Assembly: GCF_016861605.1 (NCBI RefSeq)
Contig: NZ_BOLM01000003.1
Coordinates: 124,001-188,000 of the forward strand
Direction of reading: 5' to 3'
Length of the DNA: 64,000 nt
Origin: Levilactobacillus wangkuiensis
GTDB lineage: Bacteria > Bacillota > Bacilli > Lactobacillales > Lactobacillaceae
Numbering within the stretch: the stretch's first letter is position 1; each line of letters begins with the position of its first letter. Both the position numbers and the translations under genes were made by a program. Positions 7,814-14,616 of this stretch are shown one piece after another. The notes beneath the pieces are model-generated. The model searched no databases, had not been told where the DNA came from, and saw only the letters and a program-made list of their open reading frames with translations.

Positions 7814-8395
7814 TTATTCCTGCGACGTCCCCTTCACCCGGCGCAACACCCTGGCCGGGGAACCGACGACCACCATGTTGGCTGGGACATCCTTGGTGAC
7901 GACTGACCCCGCGCCCACGATGGCGTTTTCGCCGACCGTGACGCCCGGGAGAATCATGGCGCTTGCGCCGATCCAAGCGTTGCGGTTGATGTGAACGGCC
8001 CTGGCCTGAACGTTGCGGCGCTTCGCCGGGTCCTCCAGGTGGTTGACCGTGATCAGCATGGCACCGGGCCCAATCAAGGCCCCCTCGTCCAGATAAATAC
8101 CGCCGAGGTCCACGAACATCACGCCCTGATTGACGTAGACGTTGTCCTTGATGAAGATGTGCGGACCGAAGTCACTGTGGACCGGCGCGTTGATCTCCGC
8201 CGACTCTGGGACAGAGTAGCCCACGACCTGACTTAGCGTTGCGCGGCGTTGTTCCGGCGTTTGGTCAATGTGGTTGAACTTCTTTAACAGTTCCTGCGTC
8301 CGTTGCACAGTCTGGTTGATGATCTGAAAGTCTTCACCGTTGAAGTCTAACGGCTCGCCGGCTAGGGCTTGTTGAAAAATTGCGGGTTCTGGCAT
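7814..8395 (-). CDS. Sugar O-acetyltransferase (2), hexapeptide-repeat family
   Basis: A 193-residue paralogue of the protein at 1454-2044, with an N-terminal helical part and left-handed beta-helix repeats (IYLDEGALIGPGAMLITVNH, then VTVGENAIVGAGSVVTKDV). The His in TVNHLEDP is the probable catalytic base. I start it at MPEPAIFQQ because GGAGG lies just upstream. It acetylates a sugar or related alcohol using acetyl-CoA; the substrate is not evident. It is divergent from ltrA. Confidence 0.87.
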   Translation of the reverse strand: MPEPAIFQQALAGEPLDFNGEDFQIINQTVQRTQELLKKFNHIDQTPEQRRATLSQVVGYSVPESAEINAPVHSDFGPHIFIKDNVYVNQGVMFVDLGGIYLDEGALIGPGAMLITVNHLEDPAKRRNVQARAVHINRNAWIGASAMILPGVTVGENAIVGAGSVVTKDVPANMVVVGSPARVLRRVKGTSQE

Positions 8396-8568
8396 ATCAC
8401 GATTCCTCCATTTGTTTTGAATGTCCCTCAGTATAGAAGCTCGCACCATCTATATCCAATACTTAAATTAAATCGCCTCCTATGCCTAAATTGCATAGAT
8501 TTTCGACTACACCTGGGACCAGCTAAAAGTAGTCAATCTTCATGTCTATCCTCCCCCAGCGGAACGTG

Positions 8569-8574
8569 TATAAT
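8569..8574 (+). promoter_or_regulatory. -10 element of the ltrA promoter
   Basis: A perfect TATAAT with TG just upstream. It lies downstream of a possible ATG at 8542 and so argues for the later TTG start at 8611. No good -35 is visible. Confidence 0.55.
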
Positions 8575-8610
8575 ATCTGGTATATCCTAAAAACTTTTGG
8601 GGGCCTTCAT

Positions 8611-9771
8611 TTGACAACCAATCATCGATCCTGGTGGGGTGCACCGCGGACCATCACCAATACCATTGAAAACCGAAAAATCTCCTGGCTCGAACTCTTT
8701 TCGGACCTGGTCTACGTCGTCATCATTCACAGTTTCGTGGAGAATCTCTCCGCTCATTTCAACCTCTACGGCTTCGTGACATTCTGGGTGCTGTTCCTGT
8801 TCTTCTTCAACACCTGGACCAACATGGTGCTGTACTTCGACCTGCACGGGGAAAATAACCTGCGAAACGTTTGCTTCGCCCTGCTGCAAATCGTGGCCGT
8901 GGCCATCACCGCCACCTTCACGCCGGACGTCTTCGCGGGGCACTACACCGGGTTTATCCTGGCGTACTCGTTTAACCAGCTCATCTATATGTACCTGTAC
9001 TTAAAAACCATGATTGCCGACCCGCTCCACGCCACGACGACGCGACCCTTCCTAATCGCCTATGTCATTGGCGAGGCGCTGTTCATCGGCAGTATCTGGG
9101 CACCTAGCCTGGCCGTCCAACAGGGAGTCGTCATCCTGAGCTTGGTCATTTTCATCAGCACGGTCATGGCCGAGAGCGGTAATTTTGACCGTGAATTTAA
9201 ACTGCGAGACATTCCGTTTGAACTCAACTCGGCCGTGCTGGAACGCTACGGATTGTTCACCATGATTGTGCTGGGTGAATCGCTCGCCGGCATCATCGAG
9301 CACATGTCCGAGGAGCACACCCACCTGACCGACTACACCCACTTTGTCATCGCCATGGTCTGTATCATCGGCACCTGGCTGCTCTACTACACGTTGATGG
9401 ACGAACGCGAAATCACCGCCCACCGCTACTGGCCAATTTCCCTGTTCCGGGGCGTGCACCGCTTTCTGATTGCCTGCCTGACGCTGCAGTCCTTCTTCAT
9501 TGCCCAAACGGTGGAGTCCAGCGACCCAGTTTACTACCGCGGACTGATCATTGTGACCGTCCTGATTCTCTGTGCGTTATTGGCGTTGACCGCACCCAAG
9601 CTATACAACGTCACGCCCATCGCGTCTAGGCAGGTCACTTGGCTCTGTGTGGGCATCGCCGGGACCCTACTTATGATGTGGGTTCCAGCAGCTATTGGTT
9701 CCGTCGTCATCGACCTGATCCTGTTGACGCTGGGCGGCTGGACCTGGGTTCGCGCCGAACTTATTAAATAA
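8611..9771 (+). CDS. ltrA: Low temperature requirement protein A (LtrA) family membrane protein
   Basis: A roughly 386-residue polytopic membrane protein with about ten hydrophobic segments. It matches the LtrA family by its N-terminal WLELFSDLVYVVII segment, HxxH-like loops and the FELNSAVLERYGLFTMIVLGES core. In Listeria LtrA is needed for growth in the cold; its biochemical role is unknown. I use a TTG start at 8611 because a TATAAT lies between it and the upstream ATG, though its ribosome site (GGGGGCC) is poor. A terminator hairpin follows at 9806. Confidence 0.85.
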   Translation: MTTNHRSWWGAPRTITNTIENRKISWLELFSDLVYVVIIHSFVENLSAHFNLYGFVTFWVLFLFFFNTWTNMVLYFDLHGENNLRNVCFALLQIVAVAITATFTPDVFAGHYTGFILAYSFNQLIYMYLYLKTMIADPLHATTTRPFLIAYVIGEALFIGSIWAPSLAVQQGVVILSLVIFISTVMAESGNFDREFKLRDIPFELNSAVLERYGLFTMIVLGESLAGIIEHMSEEHTHLTDYTHFVIAMVCIIGTWLLYYTLMDEREITAHRYWPISLFRGVHRFLIACLTLQSFFIAQTVESSDPVYYRGLIIVTVLILCALLALTAPKLYNVTPIASRQVTWLCVGIAGTLLMMWVPAAIGSVVIDLILLTLGGWTWVRAELIK

Positions 9772-9805
9772 AAATTACGTCGTTTGGTATCAATAGTCGC
9801 AATCG

Positions 9806-9846
9806 AAAATCCCTTCCCTGGCTTTGTCCAGAGGAGGGATTTTTTA
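9806..9846 (+). terminator. Intrinsic terminator of ltrA
   Basis: Stem AAAATCCCT/AGGGATTTT followed by a run of T, 34 bases after the ltrA stop. Confidence 0.85.
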
Positions 9847-9855
9847 ATTTCACAC

Positions 9856-9890
9856 AAAAACCGTTCCAACACGGGGGAGTGTCGGGACGG
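9856..9890 (-). terminator. Terminator of the aldo/keto reductase gene
   Basis: Stem CCGTTCCAACAC/GTGTCGGGACGG (10 of 12 paired, plus wobble), followed on the minus strand by TTTTTG. Confidence 0.7.
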
Positions 9891-9963
9891 CTGTTGTGGT
9901 TGTTATGTTAGTCGTTATTGCTGGTTGCTTGATGGGAAACCTGTTGCGTTCGTTCTTTAAAAA

Positions 9964-10971
9964 TTAACGTTGATAATTAATGTCATCGGAAGCTAAGGGC
10001 CCAACTAATTCGTGGGGTACATAGGGTTCCTCCAGGTACTGGACGTCCTCGGGACTGAGCGTTAAGTCCAGCGCCTTGACCGCGCCCGTTAAATGACTGC
10101 TCTTCGTGGCCCCAATGATGGGCGCCGTGACGGTTGGCTTCTGTAACAGCCAGGCTAAAGCGACCTGGACCCGTTCGACACCGTACTCGTCGGCAATTTC
10201 ACCGACGCGCTTGATGATTGGCAGGTCTAATGGCTTGCTGTCGTCATACTTCGACCGGGCAACCTTGTCCGTCTTGTAGCGCTTGGAGTCGCCGGCCCAG
10301 TCACGGGTCAACCGGCCGGAAGCCAACGGACTGTAAGGCGTCACCGCGATACCTTGGTCGGCACACAGTGGCAGCATTTCCCGTTCTTCTTCGCGGTATA
10401 ACAAATTCAAATGGTTCTGCATGGACACGAACTTGGTCCAGCCGTGAGCTTCGGCAATGGCCTGGGCCTTTTCAAACTGCCAAGCAAACATCGCGGAGGC
10501 GCCAATGTAGCGGGCCTTACCGGATTTGACCACGTCGTTCAGGGCTTCCATCGTCTCCTCGATGGGCGTGTTGTAATCCCACCGGTGAATGATGTAGAGG
10601 TCCACGTAGTCCGTTTGCAGGCGTTCGAGACTCTGGTCGATCTGTGACAGAATAGCCTTGCGCGAAAGTCCAGCTAAGTTTGGACCAGCTTCGGGCGTGA
10701 AAAAGACCTTCGTGGCCAACACGATTTTGTCGCGATCGGCCAGCTTGTTTAAGGCGTGACCCACGAACCGCTCGCTATCCCCGTGGGAATAGATGTTGGC
10801 CGTGTCAAAAAAGTTAATGCCTAGGTCAAGGGCTTGGCGAATGACCGCCTCACTCTGTTCCTCGTCAACGGCCCAGGGAAACATCCCCGTGGACGCGTTG
10901 CCGAAACCCATGGTGCCTAGACAGAGCCTGGAAACGTCCAGACCCGTGTGTCCTAGTTTGGTGTATTGCAT
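9964..10971 (-). CDS. Aldo/keto reductase (2), YhdN/AKR11-like
   Basis: A 335-residue reductase with the tetrad Asp56, Tyr61 (DTANIYSHG), Lys88 (TKVFF) and His129 (YIIHRWDYNTPIEET). The last motif and the C-terminal LAWLLQKPTVTAPIIGATK place it with the AKR11/12 'general stress' group. I start it at MQYTKLGHTG because AAGGAAG precedes that ATG; a longer frame extends into AT-rich non-coding sequence. It stands alone between terminators. Confidence 0.9.
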   Translation of the reverse strand: MQYTKLGHTGLDVSRLCLGTMGFGNASTGMFPWAVDEEQSEAVIRQALDLGINFFDTANIYSHGDSERFVGHALNKLADRDKIVLATKVFFTPEAGPNLAGLSRKAILSQIDQSLERLQTDYVDLYIIHRWDYNTPIEETMEALNDVVKSGKARYIGASAMFAWQFEKAQAIAEAHGWTKFVSMQNHLNLLYREEEREMLPLCADQGIAVTPYSPLASGRLTRDWAGDSKRYKTDKVARSKYDDSKPLDLPIIKRVGEIADEYGVERVQVALAWLLQKPTVTAPIIGATKSSHLTGAVKALDLTLSPEDVQYLEEPYVPHELVGPLASDDINYQR

Positions 10972-11060
10972 AATTGTTGAGGGCTTCCTTTTGTTTGTGG
11001 CTTTGGTGAATTGGAGGCTGAGGGTGCGTGGTTGGTAGTTGAGCGTTGGGGGATTGTTTC

Positions 11061-11367
11061 GCTTAATAACGCTAAGTGATTTGAACCCCTTTTTTTGCTT
11101 AACCATGACTCTGGTTTGAGGCGTTAATCTTGTTCTCGCCTTTTTATCCCGAATCTGGCAGTCTCCGAAACGTGCTACGCGGGGCAGGTTCCTGCGCTTA
11201 ACCCTGGTTCAAGGTAGACCTTAAATTCTACCTTGCTTTAGGGCATTTGACTGGTTCTTCGCGGAACTATTCCGGTCCTGGCAGCCTCCGAAACGCGTTC
11301 CACAGGGCAGCTGGTTCCGCTTAACAACGCTAAGCAAATAACCCAAAACCGGGGTTATTCACTTAGC
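11061..11367. repeat. Imperfect direct repeats and a strong hairpin between two aldo/keto reductase genes
   Basis: Two copies of a roughly 48-bp motif (CTGGCAGTCTCCGAAACG... from 11156 and CTGGCAGCCTCCGAAACG... from 11278) each lead to CGCTTAAC. A related GCTTAATAACGCTAAG occurs at 11061 and GCTTAACAACGCTAAG at 11319. The second copy runs into a long hairpin GCTAAG-AATAACCC/GGGGTTATT-CTTAGC (11329-11367), which may end the next gene's transcript. The rest of the 440-bp gap shows nothing I recognise. Confidence 0.6.
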
Positions 11368-11413
11368 GCCGTTAATGCTCGCCAGCTAACCGCCCTGTTC
11401 CACGCTCTTTCTT

Positions 11414-12259
11414 CTAATCACCAACCGGGTGCCAGCTGTTTTCGTCCGTCAACCGGTTCAAGAACGCCATGTCCTTGTCGTTGATTTCGAAGTCGAGTTG
11501 GGCGTTGGCTTCGACGTGGGCCATTGCCCGGGCCTTTGGAAGTGGTGCGACGCCATTTTGGATGACGAAACGTAAGGCCAGTTGTGGAATTGAGACGCCG
11601 TAGTTGCCAGCGACCCGTTCCAGTTCTGGACTGTCGACCAAGCCACCGGTAGCCAGTGGTGAATAAGCTTGAACCACGATGTCGTTGGCTTCAGCGGTCT
11701 TAACGATACTGTCCTGCGTGTGGCCGACGAAGTATTGAATTTGATCAACGGCCGGCTTGACTGTCAGACCATCCCAAGTCAACAGGTTTTCCAGGTCGTG
11801 TGAATTAAAGTTGGACACCCCAACCGACTTGGCCCGACCGCTGTTGTAAATGTCTTGCATGGCCCGCCAAACGTCGCGGTTCTCGGCATCATGGTTGGAA
11901 CCCATTTGGGCCCATGGCCATGGCGCATGGATAATATAAGAGTCCACGTAGTCCAGGTTCAGTGCAGCCAAACTGCTGTTAAAATCGGCGATAGCTTCGT
12001 CGTAGGTCTTGGATTCAGCGGGCAGCTTAGTTTGAACGAAAATAGCCTCACGCGCCACGTCGCTAGCGGCAATGGCCTCGCCAACACTCTGTTCATTTTG
12101 GTAAGCCTTAGCGGTATCAATAAACCGGTAGCCAGCCTGCAGCGCATTGCTGACGGCATCGACCGTTTCCTTGCCAGGCTTGGTTTGCCAGGTCCCGAAT
12201 CCAACCTTAGGCATCTTCAAACCGTTGTTTAAATCAAACGTATCCGTAATTGTTGGCAT
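11414..12259 (-). CDS. Aldo/keto reductase (3), AKR5-like (2,5-diketo-gluconate reductase type)
   Basis: A 281-residue reductase with the AKR5 opening NNGLKMPKVGFGTWQT, and the tetrad Asp48, Tyr53 (DTAKAYQNE), Lys78 (QTKLP) and His111 (SYIIHAPWP). SNFN and the C-terminal 'PLPKARAMAHVEAN' loop bind NADPH. AKR5 enzymes reduce diketones, methylglyoxal and aldehydes. I start at MPTITDTFD behind a perfect AAGGAGG. Upstream lies the short repeat E5. Confidence 0.9.
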   Translation of the reverse strand: MPTITDTFDLNNGLKMPKVGFGTWQTKPGKETVDAVSNALQAGYRFIDTAKAYQNEQSVGEAIAASDVAREAIFVQTKLPAESKTYDEAIADFNSSLAALNLDYVDSYIIHAPWPWAQMGSNHDAENRDVWRAMQDIYNSGRAKSVGVSNFNSHDLENLLTWDGLTVKPAVDQIQYFVGHTQDSIVKTAEANDIVVQAYSPLATGGLVDSPELERVAGNYGVSIPQLALRFVIQNGVAPLPKARAMAHVEANAQLDFEINDKDMAFLNRLTDENSWHPVGD

Positions 12260-12287
12260 TTTTAGTTCCTCCTTCAACGCTAATAAG

Positions 12288-12405
12288 CTTGGTTTTCGTG
12301 AAAATAAAGAGTGGTATGTTGCCGTTCTCGGCGCCGGGCTCAAGACGGCCTGCCTCTGATCACTCACATGGATCACTTATTTTCACGAACTAACAGCCAA
12401 GCCTA
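12288..12405 (-). repeat. Structured intergenic repeat E5 (deletion derivative)
   Basis: Only about 45 bases of the type I core remain (GCCGTTCTCGGCGCCGGGCT ... CCTGCCTCTGATCACT). The outer arms are long and perfect: AAGCTTGG plus TTCGTGAAAATAA on the left, TTATTTTCACGAA plus CCAAGC on the right. Hairpins 1-3 are deleted. Confidence 0.8.
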
Positions 12406-12640
12406 TCGCTTATATTTCTGAGTATAGTACCTTCGTGTTGGTCTAAGGCAAGGGGAATCAGCAACTTTTTTGTGATTTATCACCCAATCAGTTAATTTAT
12501 TTAAATGATTTTTCGTCCTATTCACTAATCACGTACTAAATCGTCAAGATTCCTTTAATGGCGGTATTTTTAAGCACATACCACCACTGAATCGCCCTTA
12601 ATATTCCATTCATATTTGCCAATATAATCAATATGGGCAT

Positions 12641-12682
12641 TTGCAATTATATTTAAATGGCATATACTTACGAATTGTAAGT
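12641..12682 (+). promoter_or_regulatory. Promoter of DUF2255 gene 2 with overlapping palindromic operator
   Basis: TTGCAA (12641-12646), a 16-bp spacer and TATACT (12663-12668). The -10 overlaps the dyad ACTTAC-GAATT-GTAAGT (12666-12682), placed as expected for a repressor site. The dyad type (ACTTAC/GTAAGT) resembles sites of HxlR-like regulators; that link is inference. Confidence 0.6.
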
Positions 12683-12768
12683 GACAAACAGAAAAACCTT
12701 CCCGTGTTCTCGCAGACACGGATGATAACCGTTGACTCGAACTCGCATATAAATGGAGGAATTTAATC

Positions 12769-13158
12769 ATGGATATGACTACTACACAATGGACCACTGA
12801 ACAATTAGACATCTTTTTAAACAACAAAACATTAACGATGAAGCCGTTTAACCCCGACATGACCACCTTTGAAGAAGAATCCCCCGTCTGGGAAGTCGTT
12901 GTCGATGGCAACGTCTACTCCCGCGGCTGGAACGGCGACCAGACCAAGTGGTTCATGGCAGCCACTGCCCAAAACGCTGGCGAAATCTGTGTCGGCGACC
13001 ACGACTTTGCGGCCCAATTTGAAACCATTGACCACTCCGCTGAGCTGGACGCTAAAATCACTGCGGCCTACAAGGCCAAGTATGACGGGCAGAACTCGCT
13101 GCCTAAGATGATTTCGGCAGGCCCTACCTACGCCACCCTCCACGTCTTACCTCGCTAG
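12769..13158 (+). CDS. DUF2255 family protein (2)
   Basis: A 129-residue paralogue of the 5915-6325 protein. It shares a WEVVVDGNVYSRGWNG strand, 'G.ICVGDHDFAAQFE' and a final ATLHVLP strand. Function unknown. The ATG has GGAGG 8 bases upstream, and a clear promoter with a palindromic site lies about 100 bp upstream. It is a single-gene unit: the stop codon is followed within a few bases by repeat E6. Confidence 0.85.
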   Translation: MDMTTTQWTTEQLDIFLNNKTLTMKPFNPDMTTFEEESPVWEVVVDGNVYSRGWNGDQTKWFMAATAQNAGEICVGDHDFAAQFETIDHSAELDAKITAAYKAKYDGQNSLPKMISAGPTYATLHVLPR

Positions 13159-13373
13159 GACAAGTGACGTTCAGCGCCTCCGGTCGGGTGAAAATGAGAG
13201 CGGAACGCTGTGGGCGGACGCCCGAAGCCAAAGTGCGGTCTTCGGACTTACTTTGAGTCACTGAGAGTCGTGTCTCAAAGATACCAATTGCCTAAGCGGC
13301 CAAGACCGCCACTAAGGCAATTCCCACGGCTGGCCACATTTTCACCCGCCCTCCGGCTAACGGCCACTTAGCC
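13154..13373 (-). repeat. Structured intergenic repeat E6 (type II, reverse)
   Basis: Outer arms CTCCGGTCGGGTGAAAATG / CATTTTCACCCGCCCTCCGG; further out AAGTGACGTT pairs with GGCCACTT. Hairpin 2 is CTTTGAG/CTCAAAG and hairpin 1 is a perfect AATTGCCT.../...AGGCAATT with inner GCGG/CCGC. The stop of the DUF2255 gene lies in the left arm. Confidence 0.85.
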
Positions 13374-13425
13374 CAACGAGGCAACTAATCAACTTTGATA
13401 TGTGTAACACTCTAAATAGATTCAC

Positions 13426-13468
13426 GCAAAACAAGCAATCCTTCATAACTGGGGTTTGCTTGTTTTTA
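13426..13468 (+). terminator. Intrinsic terminator
   Basis: Perfect stem AAAACAAGCAA/TTGCTTGTTTT followed by T residues. It lies between repeats E6 and E7 and would end the DUF2255 transcript. Confidence 0.85.
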
Positions 13469-13573
13469 TCATCTTTTGTAACCGTTTTCCGTTGTGCTAG
13501 TCCCGGTTTCAGCCTACAATTAACTTATTGCTAAACTTAATTTCAAAACAAAAACCTGTCCCCCATACCATCA

Positions 13574-13876
13574 GGCTAAACCAATGTCAGCCGCAGGGTT
13601 GGTTAAAATGAGCCAACCCAATCAGTGCTAGTGACCAGAGGCGGATCAAAGTGACCAGCTGTGTCGATGGTCTTAGCTGAGTGATTTTTCTCAGCTTAGA
13701 GCATGGGACGACCTTTGAGACCGCACTTTGGCTCAAAGTCGAGGTGGAAGCCCGCTTCTCAGGCTGGAAGCGGCCCCACAGCAGGGCGCTTTGAATCCGC
13801 CGCCGGGAACGAATGCCACAGCGTCACGGCTCATTTTCACCGACCCGGAGGCACTGCAACCAGCTAGTTTTAACCC
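13574..13876 (+). repeat. Structured intergenic repeat E7 (type I)
   Basis: A complete copy from GGCTAAACCA to AGTTTTAACC, ending 30 bases before the ABC exporter gene. The inner stem uses AAAGTG with GCGCTTT (G-U pairing). All three hairpins are present. Confidence 0.87.
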
Positions 13877-13905
13877 AAAATCAATTTAGAAAGAGAGACC
13901 TGATT

Positions 13906-14607
13906 ATGGCCTACATAGAAGTCAAACACGAAACCAGACAATTCACCCAAGGCGACCAACTCACCACCGCCAACCACGACATTTCCTTTAGCGTGGAACG
14001 CGGCCAGGTCGTCACGATTCTCGGACCCAGTGGCGCCGGCAAATCCACCCTGCTCAACATTCTCGGTGGCATGGACAGCCCCACGGACGGGCAAGTCTTG
14101 ATCGACGGGACCGACATCGCCCAATTTACCGCCAAACAGCTGACCACCTACCGCCGCCAGGACGTGGGGTTTGTCTTTCAATTTTATAACCTGGTCCCCA
14201 ACCTGACCGCTAAGGAAAACGTCGAACTGGCGTCGCAGATTACCAGTGATGCCCGCGACGTGGACGAGACGCTGGGACTGGTCGGCCTGACCGACCGGGC
14301 CAAGAACTTCCCGGCACAATTGTCCGGCGGTGAGCAGCAACGGGTCGCCATTGCCCGGGCCATCGCCAAGAACCCCAAGCTCCTCCTGTGTGACGAACCC
14401 ACCGGCGCCCTGGATTACCAAACGGGTAAACAGGTGCTGCAGGTCATTCAAGACGGCGCCCGTCAGACCAACATGACCGTCATCATCGTGACCCACAACG
14501 GGGCGATTGCCAAGATGGGCGACCAGATCATTCACATCAACGACGCCCAGGTCCAGTCGATTCAGCAGAATCCCCAGCCGACACCGATTGCCGACATTGA
14601 ATGGTAG
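13906..14607 (+). CDS. ABC transporter ATP-binding protein (MacB/LolD type)
   Basis: A 233-residue ATPase with Walker [10 protein letters not shown] (residues 40-48), a Q-loop, signature LSGGEQQR, Walker [13 protein letters not shown] and the switch His in IVTHN. The 'DEPTGALD' form and the TxxxR/'[15 protein letters not shown]' segment are typical of the MacB/FtsE-like class, which powers mechanotransmission rather than substrate import. The ATG has a modest GAAAGAGAG site; the longer frame would extend into repeat E7. The permease gene follows at once. Confidence 0.93.
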   Translation: MAYIEVKHETRQFTQGDQLTTANHDISFSVERGQVVTILGPSGAGKSTLLNILGGMDSPTDGQVLIDGTDIAQFTAKQLTTYRRQDVGFVFQFYNLVPNLTAKENVELASQITSDARDVDETLGLVGLTDRAKNFPAQLSGGEQQRVAIARAIAKNPKLLLCDEPTGALDYQTGKQVLQVIQDGARQTNMTVIIVTHNGAIAKMGDQIIHINDAQVQSIQQNPQPTPIADIEW

Positions 14608-14616
14608 GTGATGACC

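Noticed and set aside
8542..8610. ATG at 8542 as the ltrA start
   Set aside because: A perfect TATAAT lies between it and the conserved N-terminus, so the ATG would be upstream of the promoter.
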